This document shows, piece by piece, positions 56,216 through 64,000 of a stretch of 64,000 nt of DNA (position 1 is its first letter; the number at the start of each line of letters is the position of its first letter). Origin of the DNA: Alicyclobacillus hesperidum (lineage in GTDB: Bacteria > Bacillota > Bacilli > Alicyclobacillales > Alicyclobacillaceae); NCBI RefSeq assembly GCF_900107035.1, contig NZ_FNOJ01000010.1, positions 51,693 through 115,692 of the forward strand, given 5' to 3'. The translations under genes and the position numbers were made by a program. Below the pieces are notes generated by a model. That model made no database searches, was not told where the DNA came from, and saw only the letters and a program-made list of their open reading frames with translations.

Positions 56216-56899
56216 ATGGCGTCCAAATCGTTGGCCCATTCTATCGTGTCGTTCGCAGATGTCGTCGCACTCTTGTCCCCCAAGTATCAAGTCCCTGACA
56301 TCGTGTTAGAAACGTCTACGTGCCTCTTCATCCTTGAGTCTCCCCATATTCAGGAACTCAAGTTTGGGGCACCAGTCGCGGGCGCTTCCGGAGCAACGAT
56401 GAGCAAGCATATTTTCGGACCCGAATACTCCCGTATACCACTTGGTCGCATGGTCAAGAAGAACGCCGAGGCCCATGCAGGTCGTCCGCGGCTTAGCCGA
56501 ATCGGTCTTATCAACGTCTGCAACATCCCGCTGCAGGCACAGGCGTACGATCCGGACACACGACGGCAGTTTTCCGACTGGCTCGCGGACATGAACGTCG
56601 TACGCACACAAAACCAGCGGCTGTCATTCCCTAATCCGCGCCAACAAGACATCCAAAACTGGTTGATCGACACCCTGCGCACGAAGCTGCAAACCTACGC
56701 GGGACGGGCCATCACATGGATTCCATGCGGTCGCTTTGCCCAGAAATTCCTTCGCTTAACGGGCCTGTCCGATCCCGCATGGCATATCATCGAAGACGTG
56801 CCTCATCCGTCCTATAACAGTTGGGACCGGACCGCCTACCAAGCGCAAGTGGCTGCTGTAATCAGCGCGATCGAACAGGCAGCCGCTCTGCTCACGTAA
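56216..56899 (+). CDS. Uracil-DNA glycosylase superfamily-like protein
   Basis: A 227-residue protein. CLFILESPHIQELKFGAPVA near the N-terminus resembles motif 1 of the UDG superfamily, with Glu-Ser-Pro-His in the place of the water-activating residue, and VPHPSYNSWDR near the C-terminus resembles the HPSPxS motif 2. In between, RIGLINVCNIPLQAQAY is a likely core strand. It may excise damaged bases or be a non-catalytic relative. AAGGCGGG lies seven bases before ATG 56216. It is convergent with the phosphoesterase gene, with only 2 bp between stops. Confidence 0.6.
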   Translation: MASKSLAHSIVSFADVVALLSPKYQVPDIVLETSTCLFILESPHIQELKFGAPVAGASGATMSKHIFGPEYSRIPLGRMVKKNAEAHAGRPRLSRIGLINVCNIPLQAQAYDPDTRRQFSDWLADMNVVRTQNQRLSFPNPRQQDIQNWLIDTLRTKLQTYAGRAITWIPCGRFAQKFLRLTGLSDPAWHIIEDVPHPSYNSWDRTAYQAQVAAVISAIEQAAALLT

Positions 56900-56901
56900 G
56901 G

Positions 56902-57630
56902 TTAAAGCGGACGGGCCGTACGTAGCACGTTCGCCATCGCCGTCGCCAGTGGATAGCCCACTTCATCGTACCGTTTGCAGGCGGCCTCTACATCGTACGG
57001 GATGCGGCGCAGATGGATTTGCGTATCGAAACGGCTGTTGTCGACAATGGCATAAGAGGCTTGTGCGATGCCGTCAAATGGCATGCCGACACTGCCGATG
57101 TTAACGATGGTTCTGTCGCCTATTCGACGAACATACGGAATGTGAATATGGCCATAGAAAAACAGTTTGTGCGGATAGCTCCCAATGATAGACTGCTCGA
57201 TCACGCTGTCCGAGACCCCTTCCGGGACGATGGCAAACGTATCGTCAGGCGTTGCATGAAACGCAAGCCATGTGGAATCGAGGTCGGGGTCCAGGCTTTC
57301 GCACGTTGTGGGCAAATCGTTGAGTTGCCGCACATCCTCGGTCGTAAGCTGATGCAAGGCAAACGCCCGCTCCCCGTTCATTACATCCAACCGTTCAGGG
57401 GGTACCTCCCCCTCTCGCACACCGCGCACTATCCACTCGTCCGCGTTACCACGGACTACAACGTCCGCAACATCCATCACTTTGTCCAGACAAGCTTTCG
57501 GTGCATATCCACGAAAGCAGATGTCCCCGAGCATATAGACCTTGTCGCACCCCATCTCACGGATGTCATGTAAAACAGCATCCAGTGCCAGTTCGTTGCC
57601 ATGCACGTCTGAAAAAAACGCAACTCGCAC
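56902..57630 (-). CDS. Metallophosphoesterase (YfcE/calcineurin-like)
   Basis: A 242-residue two-metal phosphoesterase: DxH in FFSDVHGNELALDAV, GDxxxRG in YMLGDICFRGY, GNxD in VVRGNADEW, and the later His in TWLAFHATPDD and FYGHIHIPYVRR. Substrate could be a phosphodiester or phosphoprotein. GTG 57630 has GGGG upstream and gives the canonical short N-terminus; the longer frame to 57663 is unlikely. Confidence 0.88.
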   Translation of the reverse strand: MRVAFFSDVHGNELALDAVLHDIREMGCDKVYMLGDICFRGYAPKACLDKVMDVADVVVRGNADEWIVRGVREGEVPPERLDVMNGERAFALHQLTTEDVRQLNDLPTTCESLDPDLDSTWLAFHATPDDTFAIVPEGVSDSVIEQSIIGSYPHKLFFYGHIHIPYVRRIGDRTIVNIGSVGMPFDGIAQASYAIVDNSRFDTQIHLRRIPYDVEAACKRYDEVGYPLATAMANVLRTARPL

Positions 57631-57756
57631 GAAAATTACCCCTTTATTCCAATTTGGATACACTTTCTATTGTACCGCCCAGGAGGGTCAAATCTGCAAA
57701 GCTCTTCGCTGTGCTATATTTCTAGTATCGAAATACAAAGCCTAGGGGTGTTCTAC

Positions 57757-59208
57757 GTGGCCGTGACCGCAACGCAACAGAAATCGGAGAACTACGGCTG
57801 GATGGTACTCTCCGTGACAAGTCTGGGCGTACTGTTAACCATGTTAAATGTAGGTTCGCTGAATGTGGCTCTGCCTGTCATTGTGAAACATTTTCATGCA
57901 ACTGCGACAACGGCAAATTGGATTTTACTTTCGTACATGTTGTTTAACACCGTCTTTATTCTGATCTTCGGTCGTATTGCGGACCTCTTCGGTAGGCGTA
58001 AGCTCTACATCATTGGCTTGTCTCTATTTACCATAGTGAGTTTGTTGATTGGCCTATCACCCAACATTTGGGTAATCTTGATACTTCGGGCCATTCAGGC
58101 TGCAGGGGGTGCCATTGTCATTACCAACACGACGCCACTCATTACAGATGCGTTTCCCGAGGGTTCCTTGGCGAAAGGACTGGGTATCAATGTGCTTGTT
58201 GCATCTGTCGCTCAATTGCTCGGGCCCGTCATCGGTGGCTTCTTTGCGGCAACGCTTGGTTGGCAGTGGGTCTTTTGGTTCAATGTTCCAATTGGCATTC
58301 CCGGTGTGATCTGGGCCGCCATCACTCTCCGTTCACTGCCCACCTCGGGAACAGGGGAACATCTCGATTGGTGGGGCAATGTGTTGCTGTTTGTGGCCTT
58401 AAGTGGACTGATTTTCGGACTCTCGGAAGGGGCAACGCTTGGTTGGTCGAGTACACCTGTACTCGTGAGTTTTGCGGCGTTTATTTTGTTGACCCCAATT
58501 TTCCTCGCGTACGAGTGGAACCATTCATCTCCCGTTATGCAGTTGCGGCTGTTCGGACAACGCAGGTATGCGGCCGCGTACGCTGCAACCTTTATGAATG
58601 CCTTCGCCCGCTCGGCCGTCGTACTGTTATTTGGGCTGTTCGAGCAGACAGTACACCAACGAAATCCATTTCTTGCAGGTATCGCCGTGTTGCCGGTAAC
58701 CATCGGCATGATCCTTCTCTCGCCGGTGGCGGGTTGGCTCGCTGGCCGTTTTGACGCGCGCTTGCTCTCCAGTGTTGGGTTAGGCATATCAGGCGTTGGT
58801 GTGCTGTTGCTGATACCTTATTCTGCAGCTACAAGTCCATATCTCTGGCAGGGAGTGGGCATGTTTTTCGTTGGCGCCGGGAGTGCACTGTTCATGACAC
58901 CCAACACATCATCCATCATGTCAACGGTCGATCCGGCGTATCGGGGAAGTGCCAATGGGCTGCGGTCCATGCTGCAAAACATGGGGCAGGTCATGAGTAC
59001 AGCCTTGTCACTCACGCTTGTCGCAGCTAAATTGCCTCCAACACTGCAAAGTGCCATTTACCAGGGAAACGGAGCAGACCTACCTGTACATGATCTTCCG
59101 TTACTTACAGGTGGGTTTCGCATGTCTTTGGGAGCCTTGCTGCTCGCGACTTTGCTTGGTGTCATCGCATCGCTGGTACGCGGTCCAAGGCCAGCGCAGA
59201 CGCCTTAA
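57757..59208 (+). CDS. MFS multidrug exporter, DHA2 (EmrB/QacA) family
   Basis: A 483-residue transporter with 14 membrane helices. Motif A is RIADLFGRRKLYIIGL, motif C-like GPVIGGFFAATLGWQWVFW, and LNVALPVIVKHFHATATTANWILLSYMLFN is the DHA2 start. It exports drugs or toxic compounds using the proton gradient. GTG 57757 has GGGGTG upstream. It stands between the phosphoesterase and the two-component system genes, with no regulator attached. Confidence 0.9.
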   Translation: MAVTATQQKSENYGWMVLSVTSLGVLLTMLNVGSLNVALPVIVKHFHATATTANWILLSYMLFNTVFILIFGRIADLFGRRKLYIIGLSLFTIVSLLIGLSPNIWVILILRAIQAAGGAIVITNTTPLITDAFPEGSLAKGLGINVLVASVAQLLGPVIGGFFAATLGWQWVFWFNVPIGIPGVIWAAITLRSLPTSGTGEHLDWWGNVLLFVALSGLIFGLSEGATLGWSSTPVLVSFAAFILLTPIFLAYEWNHSSPVMQLRLFGQRRYAAAYAATFMNAFARSAVVLLFGLFEQTVHQRNPFLAGIAVLPVTIGMILLSPVAGWLAGRFDARLLSSVGLGISGVGVLLLIPYSAATSPYLWQGVGMFFVGAGSALFMTPNTSSIMSTVDPAYRGSANGLRSMLQNMGQVMSTALSLTLVAAKLPPTLQSAIYQGNGADLPVHDLPLLTGGFRMSLGALLLATLLGVIASLVRGPRPAQTP

Positions 59209-59216
59209 CCCGAGCA

Positions 59217-59819
59217 TCACAACCAGCCCATGCTCTCTGCTCGACGAACGGCATCTTGCCGCGATGTACAGTTCATTTTGGAAATGGCCTCAGACAAATA
59301 GTTGCGCACAGTTCCTTCAGATAAAGATAAGTCACGTGCGAGTTCCTTCGTCGTCAAGCCATTCTTGACGCCCCGCAGCACGTCGCGCTCGCGCATGGAC
59401 AATGGGTTTTCGGAAGCAATGGCGGCCATCATCAATGCGGGGTGGAAAATTCGCTCTCCGCGCATGACGGCGCGGATAGCTGCCGCCAGTTGCTCCACCT
59501 CCCCGTCCTTTAACAAATAACCATGTGCACCAGCCTGAATCGCGCGCTGCATATAGCCAGGGCGAGCGAATGTCGTGAGCAAAATGACCTTGCAATCAGG
59601 CACAGACTGCAATATTTCCTCGGCGGCATCCAACCCACCCTGATGAGGCATTTCTACATCCAGTAAGGCAATGTCCGGTTGTGCACGTTTCGCCTCGCGA
59701 ACGGCCGCGAGACCGTCGGATGCACGTGCGATCACGGTCATATCGTCTTCAAAGTCGAGCAATGTGGCCAGGGCATCACAAACCAACATTTGATCCTCGG
59801 CGAGCAAAATACGAATCAC
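59217..59819 (-). CDS. LuxR/NarL-family response regulator
   Basis: A 200-residue regulator. The receiver has the acidic pair in RILLAEDQMLV, the phosphorylated Asp in DIALLDVEMPHQGG, Thr in VILLTTFARPGY and Lys in GYLLKDGEVEQL. The C-terminal HTH reads LSMRERDVLRGVKNGLTTKE, LARDLSLSEGTVRNYL. GTG 59819 overlaps the kinase stop (GTGA) with GGAAGG upstream. It should control the ABC exporter genes of the same operon. Confidence 0.93.
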   Translation of the reverse strand: MIRILLAEDQMLVCDALATLLDFEDDMTVIARASDGLAAVREAKRAQPDIALLDVEMPHQGGLDAAEEILQSVPDCKVILLTTFARPGYMQRAIQAGAHGYLLKDGEVEQLAAAIRAVMRGERIFHPALMMAAIASENPLSMRERDVLRGVKNGLTTKELARDLSLSEGTVRNYLSEAISKMNCTSRQDAVRRAESMGWL

Positions 59820-61084
59820 AACATCGCCTTCCTTTCGTGTGGCGTCCGTTCTGAAGTTGGGGCGCTGACAACGACGCAGCACCCGATCTGAAATCCCGGC
59901 CACGTCGACGGAAATGGATGAATGGGTCCACCGGTATGGCTGAAGACATGACACGTACCCGCAAGTCTTTCCACTCTTGCCTTGATGCCTGCGATCCCGT
60001 TGCAACCCGTGCCGTCTGGTCGCAAATCCCTATACTGAACGAGTCCGCGGCCATCGTCCGCGATCGCCATCCAGACAACTCCGCCAGTTTGCCGCAAGAA
60101 AATGGCACATCGTGAAGCCTGGCTATGGCGCACGACGTTGGTCACCGCTTCTCGCAAGCACATCGCAAACGTCTGCCATACCTCTGCGTCAGCCTTGATG
60201 CCATGAACACCTTCCATCGTAACCACGATGCCTGCCGCGTCCAAAAGCGTGCGCGCGCTTTGCCACTCTTCGAAGAAATCAGGCTGGCGCATGTTCGCTA
60301 CGTAATCTCGCACTTTGCCCAGTGACTCGCGTGCGGATCGTTCAATCAGTTCGATTTCCATAAGAACCCGATCCGCATCTCCCGTTTTGCGAAGCACTCG
60401 TGCCGCAACCTGCGCCTTAAGCGAAATGAGAGACAATTGATGCCCCATGACGTCGTGCAAATCGCGGCTAATTCTGGCTCGTTCCGCTTGTTTCGAAAGC
60501 CTCGCAATTTCCTCGTGTGCGACGGCCAACTGCTCGTTCATCGCACGCACTTGATGATGCCAACGGAGCATAAAGATCATCGTCGACGTGATAAACACAA
60601 GACCCGCAAGGGCATAGGCGAAATGAGCGGGAAGAGGTTGGCCCAGCGACATGTCGAGCGCAATGAGCACGATTGTACCCGTCAGGCAAGCAACGTAGAG
60701 TAATAGACTTTTCCGCAACGGAAACGTGGCTAGCCCAGCAACCGGATAATAAGCGAGATATATAAAATTGAGACTAAAAGTCGCCATCATGGTCCATAGC
60801 AGTGCAACCATGATAAAGCAGCCAAGAAGGCGGACTCGCGGCCTTTCCTCGGCCCGGAACGTGCAGGCATAAGCGATGCCAAAGATGAGCATCATAAACA
60901 GACCAAGGCCAACCCTGCGAATAGGCAAACCAATGAGGTACGAGGCCGGATACAGGAGTTGTGCGAGAAAAAAAAGCAGCATGCGGTTGTTGCCGTTCCT
61001 CCAAACGCGAGTAATTCCCCCGCCCGCAAGTTGCAATGTTATTCGGCCTTGTCGCAACAGGATATTCTCCTTTCCCTGACCCAT
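59816..61084 (-). CDS. DesK/NarX-type sensor histidine kinase
   Basis: A 422-residue kinase. About five or six membrane helices cover residues ~25-170. A short linker coil (AMNEQLAVAHEEIARLSKQA) leads to the HisKA_3 domain with the active His in RISRDLHDVMGHQLSLIS. The ATPase has TNVVRHSQASRC, IADDGRGLVQ and GCNGIAGIKARVERL. With no extracellular domain it likely senses the membrane itself, like DesK and related kinases. It is 18 bp after the permease gene. Confidence 0.92.
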   Translation of the reverse strand: MGQGKENILLRQGRITLQLAGGGITRVWRNGNNRMLLFFLAQLLYPASYLIGLPIRRVGLGLFMMLIFGIAYACTFRAEERPRVRLLGCFIMVALLWTMMATFSLNFIYLAYYPVAGLATFPLRKSLLLYVACLTGTIVLIALDMSLGQPLPAHFAYALAGLVFITSTMIFMLRWHHQVRAMNEQLAVAHEEIARLSKQAERARISRDLHDVMGHQLSLISLKAQVAARVLRKTGDADRVLMEIELIERSARESLGKVRDYVANMRQPDFFEEWQSARTLLDAAGIVVTMEGVHGIKADAEVWQTFAMCLREAVTNVVRHSQASRCAIFLRQTGGVVWMAIADDGRGLVQYRDLRPDGTGCNGIAGIKARVERLAGTCHVFSHTGGPIHPFPSTWPGFQIGCCVVVSAPTSERTPHERKAML

Positions 61085-61102
61085 CGCCCTTGGTCAAATC
61101 TT

Positions 61103-61852
61103 CTATGCCACCCGCACGTCACTGCGGCGATTGGCAAGATACACAGCCAACCCCGTAAAGACAACAAGGTATAGAAATAACACCCAAACGTCCGTGATCG
61201 AAACACCTTTGTTCCCCATCACACTCCACGCGATATGCGCAAGGTGATACGTCGGCATGAAATTGGCGATATGCCGCATGACAGGTGGCATCGTAGAAAC
61301 TGGCATCCAGAGTCCACCGGTTATAGACATGAGGAAGTATAGAATGGATGCCACAATTTGTGACGCATCACTGCCTGCCAAGTGGCCAACGAGAATGCCA
61401 AGCGCAATAAAGACCAGACCGCCTAGAATCGTCGTGATCGCCACCAATATCCATGCAGCAAGACTCATGGTCACATGCTCAAATGCGGCTCCGGCCACAA
61501 ACAGAATGGCGACTTCCAAGATATTGAGCAGGAGATTGGCCGCGATCTTCGTCGTGATGTAGTTACTGGCGCGTTGTGGGGTCGTTTGCATCAACTTGAC
61601 CCAACCTTGTGTTCGTTCGTAGGCAACGCGTGACGACAGTCCATTTAGCCCTGTGCCGACGACGCCAAAGGTCGCCATGGAGACCATATAATATTTGGGC
61701 CACGCCACCCCATCGATCACGATAGACTTGCCAATCAGATGCACATAGAGAAAGTAAAAACCTACCGGCAACAAGATACTGACGAAGAAAAATCGTCGAT
61801 TGCGCAAATTGCGCAAAACCTCAAACTTACACTGAAGCAGCCATGCCTTCAC
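61103..61852 (-). CDS. ABC-2 type exporter permease
   Basis: A 249-residue membrane protein with six helices in ABC-2 layout: FFFVSILLPVGFYFLYVHLI, ILVAITTILGGLVFIALGIL, and LYFLMSITGGLWMPVSTMP, the family loop before helix 6. It overlaps the ATPase stop by four bases. It probably exports a lipid, drug or peptide with the ATPase upstream. Confidence 0.9.
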   Translation of the reverse strand: MKAWLLQCKFEVLRNLRNRRFFFVSILLPVGFYFLYVHLIGKSIVIDGVAWPKYYMVSMATFGVVGTGLNGLSSRVAYERTQGWVKLMQTTPQRASNYITTKIAANLLLNILEVAILFVAGAAFEHVTMSLAAWILVAITTILGGLVFIALGILVGHLAGSDASQIVASILYFLMSITGGLWMPVSTMPPVMRHIANFMPTYHLAHIAWSVMGNKGVSITDVWVLFLYLVVFTGLAVYLANRRSDVRVA

Positions 61853-62781
61853 CGCCCCCGCCTCCTATCAGTTATTGTTTCATCTTCCCCGCCATCCTTG
61901 GCCGTCAAGGATACAAACGCATCCTCAAGCTGTCCTTGCGACACCTCGAACCCAGATACATCCAAATCAGCGCGAATCACTGCGCGCAATACCTCGTCTG
62001 GCGAGTCGGTTGTAATGCGCACGTGCCGCCCGCTCCAGCGCACCTCGTTCACGTTGGGCAAGGCTGCGATGGTGTCTTCGCTCACGGAACCGCCTGCCCA
62101 AAAGCTTACATACCGATTGCCCGCTTGACGTTTGAGTGCGTCGACAGACCCGTCGGCAATCACGCGTCCCTTTTGCATGACCAAAACTCGATCCGCTATC
62201 GTTTCTGCCTCATCCAAGTGGTGAGTCGTAAGAATGATCGTTCGATCCCGTTCCTTCGCGAAGTTGCGAAGATAATCCCAAAATCCCCGCCGCGATGCAA
62301 TGTCCATACCAGTTGTCGGCTCATCGAGGAATAGAATGCGTGGATTGCCTGCCATGGCCATTGCGAACTGTAGTCGTCGCTGTTGGCCACCACTCAATTT
62401 TACGGCTTCCTTGCGAGCGAGATCGCGCAAATCCGCCATGTCTAGAAGGGTGTCTTTAGCAATTGGTTCGTCATAAAAGCTACGAAACCAGTCAATAAGT
62501 TCGCCAACACGCACTTTCTGCGGTAAGCCAACCTGCTGCAACATGACTCCGTAATGTCGGCGCGCAACTCGACGCATCGGGTCCTCTCCGAATGCCCGCA
62601 CCTGCCCCGAGGTGGGTTTTGTCAAGCCCAGCATCATCGAAATCGCCGTCGTTTTGCCAGCGCCGTTTGGCCCCAGCAAGGCGACAATGGAACCGGCTTC
62701 GATCTCGCACGATACATCATTCACCGCATAAATGTCGTGGTATCGCTTGATCACGTGTTCAAACGAAATGGCTGTTGCCAC
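61849..62781 (-). CDS. ABC exporter ATP-binding protein
   Basis: A 310-residue ATPase with Walker A LLGPNGAGKTTAISMMLGL, Q loop MLQQVGLPQ, signature VKLSGGQQRRLQFAMAMAG, Walker B RILFLDEPTTGMD and switch His in ILTTHHLDEAE. The ~90-residue C-terminal extension is typical of ABC-2 drug/antibiotic exporters. GTG 62781 has GGAGGAG upstream. It leads the operon ATPase-permease-kinase-regulator, a common bacilli arrangement in which the kinase pair induces the exporter. Confidence 0.93.
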   Translation of the reverse strand: MATAISFEHVIKRYHDIYAVNDVSCEIEAGSIVALLGPNGAGKTTAISMMLGLTKPTSGQVRAFGEDPMRRVARRHYGVMLQQVGLPQKVRVGELIDWFRSFYDEPIAKDTLLDMADLRDLARKEAVKLSGGQQRRLQFAMAMAGNPRILFLDEPTTGMDIASRRGFWDYLRNFAKERDRTIILTTHHLDEAETIADRVLVMQKGRVIADGSVDALKRQAGNRYVSFWAGGSVSEDTIAALPNVNEVRWSGRHVRITTDSPDEVLRAVIRADLDVSGFEVSQGQLEDAFVSLTAKDGGEDETITDRRRGR

Positions 62782-62891
62782 GCATCCATCTCCTCCACTC
62801 TAGTGAACCAAAGTTAGCTCTATTGTACAGATTGTGCGACTGCCGTCTGCAGTGGAGTTTGTCATTCATTTGCAATGACATTTGTCATATC

Positions 62892-62921
62892 GTGACGGTG
62901 ACTTGGTGGAAGATGTATAAT
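62892..62921 (+). promoter_or_regulatory. Promoter of the acidic small ORF
   Basis: GTGACG at 62892-62897 and a perfect TATAAT at 62916-62921 are 18 bases apart, 33 bp upstream of the start. Confidence 0.55.
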
Positions 62922-62953
62922 GCTAAACACTTAGAGATGAATAAGGGAGGCAG

Positions 62954-63097
62954 ATGGTTGTGCATATCCGCAGGCAACATGAAGACGTACGGCCCCACTT
63001 TGACGAAGAGGACAATGACGAGGCACTACTGGAAATGGCGGAGGATCTGCCTGGATTTAAGCAGGATGAGCAGGCCTGTGGCGAGCAACATCCGTAG
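62954..63097 (+). CDS. 47-residue acidic small protein
   Basis: A 47-codon frame with GGGAGG upstream. It reads MVVHIRRQHEDVRPHFDEED, NDEALLEMAEDLPGFKQDEQ, ACGEQHP. A quarter of the residues are Asp or Glu. GGGAGG is only three bases from ATG 62954 but nine from the in-frame GTG 62960, so the shorter form may be the true one. Its own promoter and ribosome site argue that it is real. No family was recognised. It is divergent from the ABC exporter operon. Confidence 0.5.
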   Translation: MVVHIRRQHEDVRPHFDEEDNDEALLEMAEDLPGFKQDEQACGEQHP

Positions 63098-63245
63098 AAA
63101 CAAGAAAGTCAAACACTAAACCACCTCGATTCGGCCAAGCGCGGCCAGCCGAGACAGGATAGTTGGGCGACTATGTTATATTCACCACTTCCCAAGAGGA
63201 GATCCCGGGTCAATCCCTTCTTAATTGGCCCATCGATGTTTCTGT

Positions 63246-63380
63246 TTGACACTCCACACGGCTAAAGCCGTGGGATTCTTGGAAGCACTCCCGCAACCAA
63301 GAGTTCTGCCTTATGGCTCCAAGCTACCCCCGTGTGTCCCACGGTTGAGCGTTTTACGCAGATGTGTTCAGCAGTCGCAG
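63246..63380 (-). ncRNA. TnpB right-end (omega/reRNA-like) region
   Basis: Read on the minus strand, the 3' part of tnpB runs into a structured segment. It ends with GAATCCCACGGCTTTAGCC followed by GTGTGGAGTGTCAA. The CACGGCTTTAGCCGTG stem-loop and the GTGTCAA end are typical of the right end of IS200/IS605-group elements, where the omega RNA scaffold is encoded. The guide part would start at about 63245. Only the scaffold side is visible, and expression is inferred. Confidence 0.5.
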
Positions 63381-63716
63381 ACCTTCGCAAAGAATGTTTT
63401 TGGCTGCGTTCACGTCGCGATCGTGGTGTTTCCCGCAGCTTTCGCACGTCCAGTCGCGTACAGACATATTTTTTGTCTCAGAGTTTCGATATCCGCAATT
63501 GGAGCAAAGTTGGCTGGACGCAAATTTCAGCGCCACAATCACCACTTGCCTTCCATACCATTTCGCCTTGTACTCCAGTTGCCGACGAAACTCAGACAAA
63601 CTGGCATCTGAAATACTTTTCGCTAAGCGGTGGTTCTTCTGCATGTTTTGAACACGCAAGTCCTCCAAACAGTTTACTTGGTTTTCGCGAACCAATTTGG
63701 TGGACAGCTTGGTATT
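63354..63716 (-). pseudogene. TnpB (IS200/IS605-type RNA-guided nuclease), C-terminal fragment
   Basis: About 120 codons of the TnpB C-terminus remain: [40 protein letters not shown], the zinc finger [10 protein letters not shown]...CESCG, and the last RuvC motif [13 protein letters not shown]. The Glu of RuvC II (LEDL) and the Asp of RuvC III are present, but RuvC I and the N-terminal two thirds are gone. The upstream edge at ~63716 abuts the end of an IS3-type element, whose insertion or recombination probably removed the rest. No tnpA is present. Confidence 0.8.
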
Positions 63717-64000
63717 AAGTCAATATAGTGGACACTCCAGAACGGAGAAATTCCAAGTTTTAATATCCTGATATGATTACTTTTGTCCCGCTCAGCTTGC
63801 CTTGGCTCTCGATACTTGGAAATATATTCTTTCGCATTCAACCGGCGTTAGATAACCGATGGATGAGTGAACCCGCTCCCGGTTGTACCACACCTCGATG
63901 TACTCGAAAATTCGTTGTATGGCCTGCTCTCTCGTTTTGAACTTTTCCAGGTAGACGAGTTCTCGCTTGATGATGCTGTGAAAGGACTCGATGCACGCAT
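63717..64000 (-). mobile_element. IS3-family element, one end in the window
   Basis: The segment begins next to AAGTCAATATAGTGGACA, a likely terminal repeat, and contains the C-terminal part of an IS3-group transposase that continues beyond the right edge of the window. Confidence 0.6.
63792..64000 (-). CDS. IS3-family transposase (OrfB), C-terminal part
   Basis: The visible 69 codons end the DDE transposase: CIESFHSIIKRELVYLEKFK, TREQAIQRIFEYIEVWYNRE, RVHSSIGYLTPVECER. The catalytic Glu lies in IESFHSIIKRE, the E of the DDE triad in the family motif ESF-x-S-x-K-x-E. The start is outside the window. The frame shows no damage within the window. Confidence 0.85.
   Translation of the reverse strand, partial: ACIESFHSIIKRELVYLEKFKTREQAIQRIFEYIEVWYNRERVHSSIGYLTPVECERIYFQVSRAKAS

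Overview
The window looks like chromosomal DNA of an aerobic, spore-forming Firmicute, most likely Alicyclobacillaceae or a close relative. This is inferred from gene content, not from a database match: a spoVA-type spore-membrane operon, lutABC, an aa3-600-type quinol oxidase with heme A synthase, gatCAB, ligA/pcrA, strong AGGAGG-type ribosome binding sites, frequent GTG/TTG starts and moderate GC.

Layout. 1-1203: 3' part of a membrane GGDEF gene, truncated by the window edge. 1.4-5.5 kb: GH5 glycosidase, LDH2-family dehydrogenase and an OatA-like acyltransferase. 5.6-8.6 kb: minus-strand operon DUF1657 > DUF421-DUF1657 fusion > spoVAC > spoVAD > spoVAEb. 8.7-12.3 kb: DUF2243 protein and lutABC for lactate oxidation. 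12.3-16.3 kb: a secreted repeat protein, then a decayed zone holding a DeoR regulator beside a rhamnulokinase remnant, a CBO0543-family membrane protein, a broken PIN-domain gene and a tiny hydrophobic peptide gene resembling a type I toxin. 16.5-19.4 kb: aldehyde and alcohol dehydrogenases. 19.6-23.7 kb: IS66 and IS256 scars, an aldo/keto reductase, two unknown genes and about 800 bp of AT-rich, palindrome-bearing non-coding DNA. 23.7-34.4 kb: housekeeping block rRNA methyltransferase, gatBAC, TagO/WecA-like transferase, ligA, pcrA, tRNA-Pro. 34.5-35.4 kb: YihY. 35.4-41.5 kb: a signalling neighbourhood with a decayed OmpR regulator, a free-standing B12-binding protein carrying the Wx9EH light-sensor signature, a PAS-like protein, and convergently a CheB-CheR-PAS-histidine kinase with a small helical protein and an ABM-fold protein. 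41.6-46.4 kb: orphan pstS with a Pho-box-like repeat, a DUF420 protein and an SDR/alcohol dehydrogenase/aldo-keto reductase operon. 46.4-50.7 kb: phosphodiester glycosidase pair, O-methyltransferase, D,D-carboxypeptidase. 50.9-55.8 kb: qoxABCD plus ctaA. 56.2-62.8 kb: UDG-like protein, phosphoesterase, MFS pump, and an ABC exporter with its two-component system. 63-64 kb: an acidic small ORF, a truncated TnpB with its right-end RNA region, and an IS3-family transposase running off the window.

The least-explained parts are the B12/kinase neighbourhood at 35.4-41.5 kb, the short hydrophobic peptide locus at 16.05-16.29 kb, the DUF421-DUF1657 fusion in the spoVA operon, and the AT-rich island at 22.8-23.7 kb. 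Start codons were chosen from visible Shine-Dalgarno sequences. All family names come from motif recognition by eye.
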